DNA of 64,000 bases from contig CACCAS010000002.1 of NCBI GenBank assembly GCA_902544065.1, positions 65,517-129,516 of the forward strand, written 5' to 3'. Shown here in pieces: positions 37,125 to 47,812 of the stretch. Both the position numbers and the translations under genes were made by a program. The DNA is from an uncultured Pelagibacteraceae bacterium (GTDB lineage Bacteria > Pseudomonadota > Alphaproteobacteria > Pelagibacterales > AG-422-B15). Position 1 is the first letter of the stretch. Every line of letters starts with the position of its first letter. The notes under the pieces are model-generated. The model searched no databases and was not told the DNA's origin. It saw nothing but the letters and a program-made list of their open reading frames with translations.

Positions 37125-37826
37125 TTGTTAGACTTACGATCTAAATTTCCTGACTATTATCAGTATCATGGAAGAAATATTTCTAAGAAGCTTTCATTGT
37201 CAAATGTAAGAATTCTAAATGGTCACTATAGTAAGTATTCATTAGATAAAAAAATTTTAAATATTTCTTCTAAAGTAAGTACAGAACAACTTCTGCAATC
37301 GACCTTATTTAAAAAAATAATAATAGAAGTCGGTTTTGGAGATGGAGAGTATCTCATTAAAAGCGCCCTTTCTAATCCAGAAGTTTTATTTGTTGGGTCA
37401 GAGGTATATGTTAACGGAGTTGCAAAAGTATTAAAACAAATCCTAGAGCACGATATTAAAAATATTCGTTTATGTGGAATGAACTTTGTGTGGTTGCTTA
37501 ATATTCTTAGTCAAAATAGTATTGATGAATTAAAAATTATTAATCCTGATCCGTGGCATAAAAAACGTCATTTCAAACGAAGATTAATTAATTTAAAAAA
37601 TATTATTAAGATAAGTAAAATAATGAAAAAAAAATATGCGTCCTATATAACAACAGACTCCGAAAGCTACTTTAATTATATCAATGAAATTTTTAGTTCA
37701 AATTCAAATATAATTCATGAAAATAAAAGTAAGATTCTATCAAAGAGTGACAAATTATATGGTGTATCAAGATATCAAAGAAAAGCTATTAAAAACGGAA
37801 AGAAAATATATCAACTAACTTTCTGA
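37125..37826 (+). CDS. trmB: tRNA (guanine-N7-)-methyltransferase
   Basis: TrmB methylates G46 of tRNAs with SAM. The 233-residue protein starts with TTG at 37125 (no ATG is available). It shows GRNISKKLS typical of alphaproteobacterial TrmB, the SAM loop EVGFGDGEYLI, and INPDPWHKKRHFKRRLIN for tRNA binding. It follows metK by 4 nt and ends 123 nt before nusA. The gene expected next in this order, rimP, is absent. Confidence 0.93.
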   Translation: MLDLRSKFPDYYQYHGRNISKKLSLSNVRILNGHYSKYSLDKKILNISSKVSTEQLLQSTLFKKIIIEVGFGDGEYLIKSALSNPEVLFVGSEVYVNGVAKVLKQILEHDIKNIRLCGMNFVWLLNILSQNSIDELKIINPDPWHKKRHFKRRLINLKNIIKISKIMKKKYASYITTDSESYFNYINEIFSSNSNIIHENKSKILSKSDKLYGVSRYQRKAIKNGKKIYQLTF

Positions 37827-37847
37827 TATCATTATATATTTAGGTAC

Positions 37848-37876
37848 TTGATTTATGAGAATTAGCAGTGTATAGA
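37848..37876 (+). promoter_or_regulatory. Candidate sigma-70 promoter of nusA
   Basis: TTGATT at 37848-37853 and TATAGA at 37871-37876 are separated by 17 nt, the ideal spacing, with four of six matches in each hexamer. Transcription would start around 37883, about 20 nt before a strong terminator hairpin and about 65 nt before the nusA ATG. This is one of the few clear promoters inside the long tsaB-purF run. Confidence 0.45.
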
Positions 37877-37902
37877 TCTTTCAAAATATAGCTAAACCAG
37901 GC

Positions 37903-37930
37903 AAAAGTGGGTTAAGCCCACTTTTTTTTT
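37903..37930 (+). terminator. Intrinsic terminator/attenuator in the nusA leader
   Basis: AAAAGTGGG (37903-37911) pairs with CCCACTTTT (37917-37925) over a five-base loop, and an unbroken run of nine T (37922-37930) follows. It ends 19 nt before the nusA ATG, so it lies in the 5' leader of nusA and not after an isolated gene. It may end trmB transcripts, attenuate nusA, or both. NusA is known to influence termination at hairpins and to regulate its own operon in model bacteria. Confidence 0.85.
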
Positions 37931-37949
37931 ACTCTAAAAGGAACAAAAA

Positions 37950-39485
37950 ATGGTTAGTGCAAACAAGATTGAAATTTTAAGAATAGCTGAGACCGTTGCT
38001 CAGGAAAAAATGATTGATAAATCAATTGTAATTTCTGCATTAGAAGAGGCAATTGAAAAAGCAGCAAAGAGTAATTATGGTGAAGAAAATGAAGTTGTTG
38101 TTGAAATAAATCAAGAGAACGGTGATATATCCATCTCTAGAAAAATGTCAGTTGTTGAAGAGGTAAAGAATAAATTTCTAGAAATAACTTTAAAATCAGC
38201 AAAAAAAATTAATGGAGCTGCTCAGCTGGGTGATGTCTTACTTGATCCATTGCCGGCAATTGACTTTGGCAGAATTGGAGCTCAGGCAGCAAAGCAAGTT
38301 ATTAATTCTAAAGTTAGAGAGGCTGAAAGAGAAAGACAATACAATGAATATAAAGATAGAGTTGGAGAAATAGTAAACGGAATTGTCAAAAGATCTGAAT
38401 TTGGAAATATTGTACTCGATTTAGGTAAAGCTGAAGGAGTTGTTAGAAAAGATCAAACTATACCAAGAGAAAATCTTAGAAATGGTGATAGGGTAAGAGC
38501 ATATATATACGATGTTAGATCCGAACTAAAAGGCCCACAGATTTTTATGTCAAGATCTCACCCACAATTTATGGCGAAGTTATTTATGCAGGAAGTACCG
38601 GAAATTTACGATGGAATTATTTCTATTAAAAGTGTCGCAAGAGATCCAGGAAGTAGAGCTAAAATTGCAGTATATACTGAAGATGGTTCAATAGATCCGG
38701 TAGGAGCCTGTGTAGGAATGCGAGGTAGCAGAGTTCAAGCAGTTGTCAATGAATTACAAGGTGAAAAAATTGATATAATTAATTGGTCCGAAAATGTTGC
38801 AAACCTTGCCATTTCTTCTCTTTCTCCGGCTGAAGTTCTTAAAGTAGTTCTTGATGAAGATCAAAATAAAATTGAGGTTGTAGTCTCTGAAGAACACTTA
38901 AGTCTTGCAATTGGTAGAAGGGGACAAAACGTAAAACTCGCAACTGAGCTGACAGGTTATGAAATAGATATTTTAACTGAAGATGAGGAATCATCAAAAA
39001 GACAAGAGGACTTCTCAACTAAAACAAATGTATTTATTGATTCACTAGATGTTGATGAAACTCTCGCGCAACTTTTAGTAAGCGAGGGATTTGGAAGCAT
39101 TGAAGAGGTGATTGATGCTGAAGAAAGTGAACTTTTGGCAATCGAAGGATTTGATGAAGAAATTGTAGCTGAGTTAGTTGAGAGATCAAAGAAATATATG
39201 TCTGAGTTAGATAAAAAAAATAACAAGAAACTTGAAGAGTATAATGTTTCAAAAGATTTAATTGAATTCAGTTTTTTATCTAAAGCGATGTTAGTAAAAC
39301 TTGCTGAGAATAATATAAAGACATTGGAAGACTTTGCAGGCCTAACCACTGATGATCTAATCGGATACGTTGAAGATAGGAGCGATAAAACTTCTAGAGT
39401 TACTGGTTTATTCGAAGAGTTTAATATTAATAAAGATGAAGGCGATCAATTAATTATGGAGGCAAGAAAAATATGGCTTGATTAG
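37950..39485 (+). CDS. nusA: Transcription termination/antitermination factor NusA
   Basis: NusA binds RNA polymerase and modulates pausing, termination and antitermination. The 511-residue protein has an N-terminal polymerase-binding domain from EILRIAETVAQEKMIDK, an S1 domain (GEIVNGIVKRSEFGNIVLDLGKAEGV), and two KH domains (GACVGMRGSRVQAVVNELQGE and LAIGRRGQNVKLA). Acidic helix-hairpin-helix repeats end the protein, as is usual in proteobacteria. An AAAAGGA ribosome-binding site precedes ATG 37950. It is preceded by its own promoter and an attenuator-like hairpin. Confidence 0.97.
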   Translation: MVSANKIEILRIAETVAQEKMIDKSIVISALEEAIEKAAKSNYGEENEVVVEINQENGDISISRKMSVVEEVKNKFLEITLKSAKKINGAAQLGDVLLDPLPAIDFGRIGAQAAKQVINSKVREAERERQYNEYKDRVGEIVNGIVKRSEFGNIVLDLGKAEGVVRKDQTIPRENLRNGDRVRAYIYDVRSELKGPQIFMSRSHPQFMAKLFMQEVPEIYDGIISIKSVARDPGSRAKIAVYTEDGSIDPVGACVGMRGSRVQAVVNELQGEKIDIINWSENVANLAISSLSPAEVLKVVLDEDQNKIEVVVSEEHLSLAIGRRGQNVKLATELTGYEIDILTEDEESSKRQEDFSTKTNVFIDSLDVDETLAQLLVSEGFGSIEEVIDAEESELLAIEGFDEEIVAELVERSKKYMSELDKKNNKKLEEYNVSKDLIEFSFLSKAMLVKLAENNIKTLEDFAGLTTDDLIGYVEDRSDKTSRVTGLFEEFNINKDEGDQLIMEARKIWLD

Positions 39486-39510
39486 TCATATATATATCAA
39501 AAGGACTTTT

Positions 39511-41916
39511 ATGACTGAAAATAAAGAGATAAAAAAAGGAAAAAAAACATTAAGTCTTAAGTTGGGTTCGAAGCCCATCATCTCTAATAAAAGAGGTATT
39601 GAGGCGGGCAAGACAGTAATTGTAGAAAAAAAAAGGTACAAAAGAAATACTAATACAGATCAGAAGCCTGAACAGGCATCACTAGATAAAAAAGAAGTTA
39701 CCAGCAAATCCAGCGTAGCAGAAAAAACTATCACAGATACGAAGTCAAGATCAGGTGTAATTTTGAAACCACTGACTAAGGATGAACAAAAAAAGATTTT
39801 ACAAGCAGATAGCAAAGAAGAAAAAATTGATGCTATTGATAAAATAAGAAAGGGCAATTCAGCTGAAGAGTCCACAAATGAAAAAGATACAAAATTTGAG
39901 GACAATTCAGAATCTAGTATTGAATTAAAAGAAGATAAAAAAGATATTGAGAAGAAGAAGGCCATTCAAGATAAAGAAACAGATTTTCAAGAAAAAAAGA
40001 AACCAACCAGCACCTTTGGTAGAAAAAAAATTAGAGAGAGAAAAGTAACTATTGTTACTGCCTTGAGTGATGTAGACGAAAGAACGAGGAGCTTAGCTGC
40101 ATACAAAAGAGCAAAGCAAAAGACAAGAAAAAACCAAGCAGATCAAGAGCCTGCTAAAAAAGTTGTGAGAGATGTTTATATTCCAGAACATTTAACAGTG
40201 AAAGAATTAGCCAATCGAATGACAGAAAAATCAGGAGATTTAATTAAATCATTAATGAAAATGGGAATGATGGCTACAATAAATGAGTCTCTTGATGCAG
40301 ATACAGCTGAATTATTAGTAACTGAATTTGGCCATAACTTTAAAAGAGAAAATATTGAGGAAATAGAGAAAGATTTAATTTCTAAGGACATTGAGGCAAT
40401 AAAAGAAGACCCAAGATCACCTATTGTTACCATAATGGGTCATGTTGATCATGGAAAAACTTCTTTATTAGACAAAATCAGGAATGCAAATGTTGTTTCA
40501 GGAGAAAGTGGAGGTATTACTCAGCATATAGGCGCTTACGAAGTAGAGCATAATGGTAGCAAAATTACTTTTATTGATACTCCTGGACATGCAGCATTTA
40601 CAGATATGCGAGCAAGAGGTGCAAATGTAACTGATATAGTAATTTTAATTGTTGCCGCTGATGATGGAGTAATGCCTCAGACAAAAGAAGCAATAGCCCA
40701 TGCTAAATCTGCAAATGTCCCAATTATAGTTGCAATTAATAAGTGTGATAAGGAGGAGGCTCAACCTCAAAAAATTAAAGAACAATTATTATCAGAGGAA
40801 TTAATCGTTGAAGATTTGTCTGGAGATGTACAATGTATTGAAGTGTCAGCAGAAACAGGACACAACCTTGACAAACTTCTTGATTCAATTGTTGTTCAGT
40901 CAGAGGTTTCAGAGCTAAAGACAAATAATCAAACTTTTGCTGAAGCAACTGTAATCGAAGCTAATGTTGATAAAGGTAGAGGTCCAATATGTAATATTAT
41001 TATAACAAATGGAAAACTATCTGTTGGAGATATTGCTGTTGCAGGAAGTGAATACGGTAAGGTAAGAGCGATACTTAATGATAAGGGAAAAAATCTAAAA
41101 GAGGCAACCTCATCTATGCCTGTACAGGTCTTAGGTTTAAATAATCCTCCTGAGGCTGGAGATAGTTTTGTCACAGTTGAAAGTGACGAAAAAGCGAGAG
41201 AATTATGTGAGATTAGAAGTGAAATAAAAACTAATAAAACGTTACCAAAGAAGATCAAAAATCTAGATGGAGATACAACATTTGGCTCATTAAATGGTAA
41301 AAAGGAAATATTAGAAGTTGTGGTGAAATCGGATACTCGAGGATCTTCAGAAGCTATCGTCCATCAAATTGAAGGAATTGATAGTGATAAGATAAACATT
41401 AAAGTAATTCATTCAGGTGTGGGATTTATAAATGAAAGTGATGTTGCCCTTGCGTCAGCATCTAACGCATTACTCATTTCATTTAATACGACAGCAACAA
41501 AAGAGGCAAAATCAAAGGCTAAGCTAAGTAATCTAAATATTCAAAATTTTAATATTATCTATGAACTTATTGAATATGTTTCTGATTTTGCAAGCGGTAA
41601 ACTTAAGCCTACTCTTCAAGAAAGCTTTATTGGTAAAGCAGAAGTTCTACAAATTTTCAAAGTTTCAAAAATAGGCTCAATTGCAGGCTGTATTGTTGTT
41701 GAAGGTTCTGTTAATAAAAATGCCAAAGTAAGAGTAACAAGAAATTCAGAAACCATATATGATGGTGATATTCTCAGTTTAAAACGAGAAAAAAATGAAG
41801 CAAATGAAGTTAAAGCTGGAACAGAATGTGGAATAAGTGTCAAAGAATTTAACGATTTCCAAATAGGAGATAATATAGAAGTATTTAGTGTTGAGGAAAT
41901 AGCACAGTCACTGTGA
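39511..41916 (+). CDS. infB: Translation initiation factor IF-2
   Basis: IF-2 is the GTPase that brings initiator tRNA to the ribosome. The N-terminus [19 protein letters not shown] and the long charged, low-complexity region up to about residue 220 are typical of alphaproteobacteria. An IF2_N domain follows ([15 protein letters not shown]), then the G domain with GHVDHGKT from Gly310, DTPGHAAF and NKCD, and the C-terminal domains. I chose ATG 39511, preceded by AAAGGA. An in-frame upstream start at 39478 overlaps nusA and adds a non-conserved stretch. ylxR, often found between nusA and infB, is absent. Confidence 0.97.
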   Translation: MTENKEIKKGKKTLSLKLGSKPIISNKRGIEAGKTVIVEKKRYKRNTNTDQKPEQASLDKKEVTSKSSVAEKTITDTKSRSGVILKPLTKDEQKKILQADSKEEKIDAIDKIRKGNSAEESTNEKDTKFEDNSESSIELKEDKKDIEKKKAIQDKETDFQEKKKPTSTFGRKKIRERKVTIVTALSDVDERTRSLAAYKRAKQKTRKNQADQEPAKKVVRDVYIPEHLTVKELANRMTEKSGDLIKSLMKMGMMATINESLDADTAELLVTEFGHNFKRENIEEIEKDLISKDIEAIKEDPRSPIVTIMGHVDHGKTSLLDKIRNANVVSGESGGITQHIGAYEVEHNGSKITFIDTPGHAAFTDMRARGANVTDIVILIVAADDGVMPQTKEAIAHAKSANVPIIVAINKCDKEEAQPQKIKEQLLSEELIVEDLSGDVQCIEVSAETGHNLDKLLDSIVVQSEVSELKTNNQTFAEATVIEANVDKGRGPICNIIITNGKLSVGDIAVAGSEYGKVRAILNDKGKNLKEATSSMPVQVLGLNNPPEAGDSFVTVESDEKARELCEIRSEIKTNKTLPKKIKNLDGDTTFGSLNGKKEILEVVVKSDTRGSSEAIVHQIEGIDSDKINIKVIHSGVGFINESDVALASASNALLISFNTTATKEAKSKAKLSNLNIQNFNIIYELIEYVSDFASGKLKPTLQESFIGKAEVLQIFKVSKIGSIAGCIVVEGSVNKNAKVRVTRNSETIYDGDILSLKREKNEANEVKAGTECGISVKEFNDFQIGDNIEVFSVEEIAQSL

Positions 41917-42302
41917 TCCTAAAAAGGAAATACGAAACCACTGATAGATCCCTAAAAGTTTCTGAAATAATTAGAAAAGCAGTAAGTGAAGTTCTTGTAA
42001 GAAATGAATTTCCAATTAATCCATCATTTAATTTTCCATTAAGCGTTGTTAATGTTGAAATGAATAAGGATCTTAAAATTGCATACGTATATGTATTAAC
42101 TCATGAAAAAATAGAAAAGGATGAAATTATAGAAAGACTAAAGAGCTGTAAAAAATATATTTCTCAAGAAGTAAATAAGTTAGTAGATCTTAAGTTTATT
42201 CCTAAGTTAGTATTTCGAAATGATGAGACAGTTGACCAATTAAATAATATCAACAATTTATTAAATACTGATAAATTTATTAAAGACAATAATGTAGATT
42301 AA
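41913..42302 (+). CDS. rbfA: Ribosome-binding factor A
   Basis: RbfA is a KH-fold protein that binds the 30S subunit and helps late 16S rRNA maturation. The 129-residue protein has the N-terminal RSLKVSEIIRKAVSEVLVRNEF helix and the core NVEMNKDLKIAYVYVLT. The C-terminal IPKLVFRNDETVDQLNNINNLL corresponds to the usual P-x-L-x-F-x-x-D motif. The start is GTG 41913, overlapping the infB stop codon by 4 nt. The order infB-rbfA-truB-rpsO-pnp is widely conserved. Confidence 0.94.
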   Translation: MILKRKYETTDRSLKVSEIIRKAVSEVLVRNEFPINPSFNFPLSVVNVEMNKDLKIAYVYVLTHEKIEKDEIIERLKSCKKYISQEVNKLVDLKFIPKLVFRNDETVDQLNNINNLLNTDKFIKDNNVD

Positions 42303-42303
42303 G

Positions 42304-43179
42304 ATGAAAGATGGGTGGATCTTTATAGATAAACCTAAGGAGATAAGTTCATTTGAAGTTATCAGGAAACTAAGAAAAATTCTTAACATTAAAAAAATTG
42401 GTCATGCAGGAACGTTAGATCCATTTGCTACTGGGGTGCTGGCAGTAGCACTAGGTGAAGCAACAAAAAGTATATCATATTTTAATGCTAGCAAGTTCTA
42501 TCAATTTCGAGTTTTATTTGGAATATCAAAAGACACTGACGACTCTACTGGTAAAACTCTGCAGACCTCAGATGCAATTCCATCAAAAAAAGATATTGAT
42601 GTATGTCTAAAAAATTTTATTGGTTTTCAACAACAGGTCCCTCCAAGATACTCAGCAGTAAAAATAAATGGCAAAAGGGCCTATAAATTGGCAAGAGAAA
42701 ACAAAACCTTTGAAATTAAATCTAAAGAGGTAAATATCCGGAATCTCACTTGTTCAGCTACGGAAAAAAAAGAAGAATTTATATTTACCATGGAATGTTC
42801 TAGTGGAACCTATGTAAGATCATTTGCTAGAGATCTAGGCAAAATGCTTAATACATTTGCTCATGTTTCTGAGTTAAGAAGAATTAAAATTGGAAAATTT
42901 GGTGAAAATAATATTATTTTACTAGATAATTTAGCTGAATTAGTACATATTGGCGATCATTTCGAGATGATACATTCTATTCAAGATGTACTGGACGACA
43001 TCCCGGCAGTACAACTAAATAGAGATTTAAGCAAAAAATTTCGAAATGGACTAAACTTTGATTACTTTAATGTAGATATATTTGAAGATACTTTATTAAT
43101 TATATCCGATGAAAAACTTTTAGGCATTGGCAAAGTTATAGAGGGAAAAATAAAACCTGTAAGGGTTTTCAATTTGTAA
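42304..43179 (+). CDS. truB: tRNA pseudouridine-55 synthase
   Basis: TruB isomerises U55 in the T-loop of nearly all tRNAs. The 291-residue protein shows GWIFIDKPKEISSFEVI, the active-site loop GHAGTLDPFATGVL with catalytic Asp39, PPRYSAVKINGKRAYKLAR, and MECSSGTYVRSFARDLG. A short C-terminal PUA-like part follows. It starts 1 nt after rbfA and ends 11 nt before rpsO. Confidence 0.97.
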   Translation: MKDGWIFIDKPKEISSFEVIRKLRKILNIKKIGHAGTLDPFATGVLAVALGEATKSISYFNASKFYQFRVLFGISKDTDDSTGKTLQTSDAIPSKKDIDVCLKNFIGFQQQVPPRYSAVKINGKRAYKLARENKTFEIKSKEVNIRNLTCSATEKKEEFIFTMECSSGTYVRSFARDLGKMLNTFAHVSELRRIKIGKFGENNIILLDNLAELVHIGDHFEMIHSIQDVLDDIPAVQLNRDLSKKFRNGLNFDYFNVDIFEDTLLIISDEKLLGIGKVIEGKIKPVRVFNL

Positions 43180-43190
43180 AAGGATAAGAG

Positions 43191-43460
43191 ATGTCGATAA
43201 AAAGTGAAAGTAAAAGCAAACTCATAAATGAGTACTCAAGATCAGAAAAAGATACAGGTTCTCCAGAAGTACAAATAGCAATTCTTACTGAGAGAATTAC
43301 CAATCTAACTGGACATTTTCAGTCTCATAAAAAAGATAACCATTCTAGAACTGGATTAATGAGATTGATAAATCAAAGACGCAGTTTGCTAGCGTATTTA
43401 AAGAAAAGCAATAAAGATTCTTATGACAAGTTAATCGATAAATTAGGAATTAGAAAATAA
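43191..43460 (+). CDS. rpsO: 30S ribosomal protein S15
   Basis: S15 binds the central domain of 16S rRNA early in 30S assembly. The 89-residue protein has the full family sequence pattern, including [23 protein letters not shown] and [21 protein letters not shown] good AAAGGA ribosome-binding site lies 7 nt ahead of the ATG. Only 30 nt separate it from pnp, with no hairpin of the RNase III type known from the E. coli rpsO-pnp junction. Confidence 0.98.
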   Translation: MSIKSESKSKLINEYSRSEKDTGSPEVQIAILTERITNLTGHFQSHKKDNHSRTGLMRLINQRRSLLAYLKKSNKDSYDKLIDKLGIRK

Positions 43461-43490
43461 TAATGAACTATATTAAATTTAAAGGAATGA

Positions 43491-45566
43491 ATGAATATGA
43501 AAGAAGTGATTTCAAGAGAAATGAACTGGGGCGACCAGAAACTAAAAATAGAAACAGGAAAAGTAGCAAAACAGGCAACAGCATCAACAATTGTTAGCTA
43601 TGGTGATACAGTTGTTATGGCAAATGTCGTAGCAGCTAAAGAACCAAAACCAGATTTAGATTTTTTCCCACTTACAGTAAGTTATCAGGAAAAATTTTAT
43701 GCTGCTGGTAAAATTCCAGGTGGTTTTTTTAAAAGAGAGGGAAGACCAACAGAGTTTGAAACTCTTACCTCAAGATTAATTGATCGTCCAATCAGGCCTC
43801 TCTTTCCAGAAGGTTTTAAAAATGAAACTCAGGTTATATTAACTGTGCTTTCGCATGACGGAGAAACCAATCCTGACATTGTTGCAATGATAGCGGCCTC
43901 AAGTGCGTTAACATTGTCTGGAGTTCCTTTTATGGGCCCAATTGGTGGATGTAGAGTGGGTTATGATGGATCAAATTATACATTGAATCCAAAAATAAAT
44001 GATGATGGAGATCTTGATCTTGTCGTTGCGGGCACTAGCGACGCTGTACTAATGGTTGAATCTGAAGCAAAGCAGCTTTCAGAGGAAATAATGTTAGGAG
44101 CGGTAAAGTATGGTCACGAGTCAATGCAAGAAGTGATAAAAATCATAATCAATCTTGCTGAGGAATGCGCAAATGACCCTTGGGAGTTCAGCCATACAAT
44201 TAATGAGTCATTGTTAGATGAAATTAAAAAAACTTGTGAAGATAAAATTGCAAAGAGTTACTCAATTGTTGATAAGATGGAAAGACAAAGTTCGCTTTCT
44301 GAAATTAAGTCAAGTTTAGAGGATCAATATAAAGAAAACGAGGAGTACAGCATCAACGAGGTAATGGGATATTTTAAAAAAATCGAAAAAAATGTTGTGA
44401 GATCTCAAATATTAAACAATCAATCTAGAATTGACGGTCGGAAGTTAGATGAAGTAAGAAATATTTCGTCGGAAGTATCGTGGCTGCCAAGAACTCATGG
44501 ATCTGCTTTATTTACAAGAGGTGAGACTCAAGCAATTGTTGTGGCAACTTTAGGATTTGGCGAAGATGAACAAAGAATTGAAGCATTGCAAGGATCATAC
44601 AAAGAAAATTTCATGCTTCATTATAATTTTCCACCATATTCAGTTGGTGAAGTAGGAAGACTAGGAGCAACAGGTAGACGTGAAATTGGCCATGGAAAAC
44701 TTGCATGGAGAGCTCTAAAGGCAGTTTTACCATCAAAAGATGACTTTGATTATACCATTAGATTAGTTTCAGATATTACGGAGTCAAATGGATCATCATC
44801 TATGGCAACTGTGTGTGGTTCATCACTTGCATTAATGGATGCAGGAGTTCCTATTAAAAATTCTGTTTCAGGAATAGCAATGGGCTTAATAAAAGAAGGT
44901 GATGATTTTGCAGTTCTATCAGACATTTTGGGAGATGAAGATCACCTTGGTGACATGGACTTTAAGGTGGCTGGAACCAAGGAAGGTGTAACCTCTCTTC
45001 AAATGGACATTAAGATAACAGGCATCACCTATGAAATTATGGAGAAAGCCCTTGAACAAGCAAAGGGTGGGAGAGACTATATTCTTAATGAAATGAACAA
45101 AGAAATTTCTGAAGCCAGAACAGAACTAGGTCCTTACACCCCTCGTAGTGAGACAATAAAAGTCAAAAGGGACAATATTGGAGAAATAATTGGTAAAGGC
45201 GGTTCTACAATTAAGGATATTATAGAAAAATCTGGAGCAAAGATTGACATCAGTGATAATGGAAATGTTAAAATTGCTGGAACTAATAACGAAAGTATTG
45301 AGGCGGCTAAAGAACTAATCAATTCTATAATTGAAGAGCCAGAGGTGGGACAGGTTTATGAAGGTAAAGTTGTTAAGATTATGGAATTTGGTGCTTTTGT
45401 TAACTTCTTTGGAAAAAGGGACGGCCTTGTTCATATTTCTCAACTCTCAAAAGAAAGAGTTGAAAAAGTTACTGACGTAGTAAATGAGGGTGATATAGTC
45501 AAGGTAAAGGTTCTTGGTTTTGATAAAGGTAAAGTTAAATTATCAATTAAGGATACTGAAGAATAA
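43491..45566 (+). CDS. pnp: Polyribonucleotide nucleotidyltransferase
   Basis: PNPase degrades RNA from the 3' end by phosphorolysis and can add tails. The 691-residue protein has two RNase PH domains, with [31 protein letters not shown] in the first and [17 protein letters not shown] plus [14 protein letters not shown] in the second. A KH domain ([24 protein letters not shown]) and an S1 domain ([18 protein letters not shown]) end the protein. An AAAGGA site at 43481 serves ATG 43491. ATG 43497, two codons later, is equally possible. Confidence 0.98.
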   Translation: MNMKEVISREMNWGDQKLKIETGKVAKQATASTIVSYGDTVVMANVVAAKEPKPDLDFFPLTVSYQEKFYAAGKIPGGFFKREGRPTEFETLTSRLIDRPIRPLFPEGFKNETQVILTVLSHDGETNPDIVAMIAASSALTLSGVPFMGPIGGCRVGYDGSNYTLNPKINDDGDLDLVVAGTSDAVLMVESEAKQLSEEIMLGAVKYGHESMQEVIKIIINLAEECANDPWEFSHTINESLLDEIKKTCEDKIAKSYSIVDKMERQSSLSEIKSSLEDQYKENEEYSINEVMGYFKKIEKNVVRSQILNNQSRIDGRKLDEVRNISSEVSWLPRTHGSALFTRGETQAIVVATLGFGEDEQRIEALQGSYKENFMLHYNFPPYSVGEVGRLGATGRREIGHGKLAWRALKAVLPSKDDFDYTIRLVSDITESNGSSSMATVCGSSLALMDAGVPIKNSVSGIAMGLIKEGDDFAVLSDILGDEDHLGDMDFKVAGTKEGVTSLQMDIKITGITYEIMEKALEQAKGGRDYILNEMNKEISEARTELGPYTPRSETIKVKRDNIGEIIGKGGSTIKDIIEKSGAKIDISDNGNVKIAGTNNESIEAAKELINSIIEEPEVGQVYEGKVVKIMEFGAFVNFFGKRDGLVHISQLSKERVEKVTDVVNEGDIVKVKVLGFDKGKVKLSIKDTEE

Positions 45567-45584
45567 TTTTTTTAAAAATTTGAA

Positions 45585-47036
45585 ATGATCCAAATAGATA
45601 CTTCTGAAGATAAACTTCATGAAGAGTGTGGTGTATTTGGTATATTTGGGAGTCCAGACGCATCAACTTTAACAGCTCTAGGGTTGCACGCACTACAACA
45701 TAGAGGTCAAGAAGGTGCGGGTATTGTCACTTTTGATGGAGAAAAATTTCATGGTGTCAGAAGACCTGGCCTAGTTGGTGACCACTTTAATAAAACAGAA
45801 GTTATAGACAGACTCTTAGGTAGCAACGCTATAGGTCATGTAAGATATTCCACAACTGGCAACTCAATACTAAAAAATATCCAGCCACTATATGCAGATC
45901 TATCCTCAGGCGGTTTTGCATGTGCGCATAATGGAAATTTAACAAATGCATCTATTTTGAGGGATTCTCTTGTTAAAGATGGTGCTATATTTCAGTCAAC
46001 ATCTGACACAGAAACAATTCTTCAGCTTGTAGCCAAATCAAGTAGGCAGCAAACAGTTGATAAATTAATAGATGCATTATTCAAAATACAAGGGGCTTAT
46101 TCATTAGTAATATTAACTAATAAGAAATTAATTGGAGTAAGGGATCCTTATGGCATTCGCCCTCTTGTTCTTGGTGATCTTAATGGAGCGCCCGTACTGA
46201 CATCAGAAACTTGCGCACTAGATATTATAGGCGCTAAGTATGTCAGAGATGTTGAACACGGTGAAATAATTATTATATCTGAAGATGGAATGGAAAGTAT
46301 AAAGCCATTCCCTAAAGTTCAAGAAAGGCCATGTATTTTTGAGAGAATATATTTTTCAAGACCTGATAGTATAGTAGGTGGCAAAACTGTTTACACTTAT
46401 AGAAAAAATCTAGGTCAAGAGCTTGCAAAAGAAAACCACATTGATGCTGATGTCATCATTCCAGTACCTGATTCTGGAGTACCGGCAGCACTTGGATACT
46501 CTCAAGAGTCCAAAATTCCATTTGAATTAGGCATTATAAGAAATCATTATGTAGGCCGTACATTCATAGAGCCATCACAATCTATAAGGCAATTTGGGGT
46601 AAAGTTAAAACATAATGCAAACTCTTCTTATATAAAAAATAAGAAAGTTATTCTGATTGACGATTCAATAGTAAGGGGCACAACAGCAAAAAAAATTATA
46701 AAGATGGTTTATGATGCTGGAGCTAAAGAAGTACATCTTGGAATTGCATGCCCTCCTATTAAGCATCCAGATTTTTATGGAATTGATACGCCAGATTACA
46801 ATGAGCTAATAGCTGCAAAATCCTCATTAGAGGAAATCAATAATATTATTGGTTCAAAATCAATATTCTTTCTTTCTTTAGAGGGAACTTATAAAGCGAT
46901 GGGTTATGAAAAAAGAGATAATGAAACGCCCCAATTTACAGATCATTGTTTCACAGGTGATTATCCAACTAGTCTTTTAGATAGAGAACAGGGAACAGTA
47001 TCAAAACAATTTTCACTTTTGTCTGAGAAGAATTAA
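45585..47036 (+). CDS. purF: Amidophosphoribosyltransferase
   Basis: PurF makes phosphoribosylamine from PRPP and glutamine, the first committed step of purine synthesis. The class-II glutaminase nucleophile is Cys15 in HEECGVFGIFG, after a 14-residue propeptide that should be removed. The phosphoribosyltransferase part has the PRPP motif VILIDDSIVRGTT and CPPIKHPDFYGID for the cluster-type family. The length of 483 residues is normal. It is the last gene of the tsaB-purF run, and its stop overlaps that of convergent fabI. Confidence 0.97.
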   Translation: MIQIDTSEDKLHEECGVFGIFGSPDASTLTALGLHALQHRGQEGAGIVTFDGEKFHGVRRPGLVGDHFNKTEVIDRLLGSNAIGHVRYSTTGNSILKNIQPLYADLSSGGFACAHNGNLTNASILRDSLVKDGAIFQSTSDTETILQLVAKSSRQQTVDKLIDALFKIQGAYSLVILTNKKLIGVRDPYGIRPLVLGDLNGAPVLTSETCALDIIGAKYVRDVEHGEIIIISEDGMESIKPFPKVQERPCIFERIYFSRPDSIVGGKTVYTYRKNLGQELAKENHIDADVIIPVPDSGVPAALGYSQESKIPFELGIIRNHYVGRTFIEPSQSIRQFGVKLKHNANSSYIKNKKVILIDDSIVRGTTAKKIIKMVYDAGAKEVHLGIACPPIKHPDFYGIDTPDYNELIAAKSSLEEINNIIGSKSIFFLSLEGTYKAMGYEKRDNETPQFTDHCFTGDYPTSLLDREQGTVSKQFSLLSEKN

Positions 47037-47812
47037 ATTTCTTTTGGAACTCCCACCTTATTATACCCACAATCTACGTAATGAACTTCACCTGTAACAC
47101 CTGAAGACATATCGCTCAGTAAATACAGGCCTGATTTACCAACATCTTCGAGGTTAATATTTCTATTCATGAGAGAATTTTTCTCAGACCATTTCATCAT
47201 ATCTTTACCACCAGAAATTCCTGCCATTGCAAGAGTTTTCATTGGACCAGCAGAGAGAGCGTTAACTCTAATTTTTGAGGGTCCTAAATCAGCTGCTAAA
47301 TATCTCACACTTGATTCCAAAGCGGCTTTTGCGACCCCCATTACATTGTAATTTCTAATATATTTCTGGGAGCCATCATAGGTTAAGGTAACCATGGATC
47401 CTCCGTTTTTCATAAGTTTTTCAGCCTCATGAGCAACTTCAGTAAATGAAAAACATGAAATCAACATGGTGTTTGAAAAGTTTTCTCTAGAGGTATTTAG
47501 ATATTTACCCTTTAGTTCATCTTTATTTGAAAAAGCAATGGAATGTAAAATAAAATCTATAGTTCCCCATCTTTCTTCAATGAGTTTGAATGAATCTTTT
47601 ATAGAACCATCTTTTAAGACATCACACTCAATTAAAAAGTCATTATTGATTGAATCTGCTAACGGCTTTACTCTTCTTTCTAAAGATTCACCTTGGTAAG
47701 TAAAACAGAGTTCAGCTCCCTCATTAGCAAGTTGTTGTGATATTCCCCAAGCGATCGAATGATCATTTGCTACTCCCATTATAATACCTTTTTTACCACT
47801 CATTGATTTCAT
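47033..47812 (-). CDS. fabI: Enoyl-ACP reductase (NADH), FabI
   Basis: FabI reduces trans-2-enoyl-ACP in the last step of each fatty acid elongation cycle. The 259-residue protein has the cofactor motif [15 protein letters not shown] and the active-site Tyr145 and Tyr155-x6-Lys162 in [14 protein letters not shown], all as in classical FabI. A start at Met4 (47803) is the more usual N-terminus (M-S-G-K-K-G). It is the last gene of fabA-fabB-fabI and overlaps the fabB end by 4 nt. Of the several enoyl reductases in bacteria, this is the triclosan-target type. Confidence 0.96.
   Translation of the reverse strand: MKSMSGKKGIIMGVANDHSIAWGISQQLANEGAELCFTYQGESLERRVKPLADSINNDFLIECDVLKDGSIKDSFKLIEERWGTIDFILHSIAFSNKDELKGKYLNTSRENFSNTMLISCFSFTEVAHEAEKLMKNGGSMVTLTYDGSQKYIRNYNVMGVAKAALESSVRYLAADLGPSKIRVNALSAGPMKTLAMAGISGGKDMMKWSEKNSLMNRNINLEDVGKSGLYLLSDMSSGVTGEVHYVDCGYNKVGVPKEI

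Noticed and set aside
37855-37875. A six-codon frame in the nusA leader that could be a leader peptide
   Set aside because: It ends well before the terminator, contains no run of regulatory codons, lies upstream of the predicted start site, and has no ribosome-binding site.
39034-39349. Open frames on the minus strand inside nusA, and similar antisense or shifted frames inside infB, dnaJ, fabB and recF
   Set aside because: They lie wholly within strongly conserved genes, show no family features, and reflect the codon use of the real gene.
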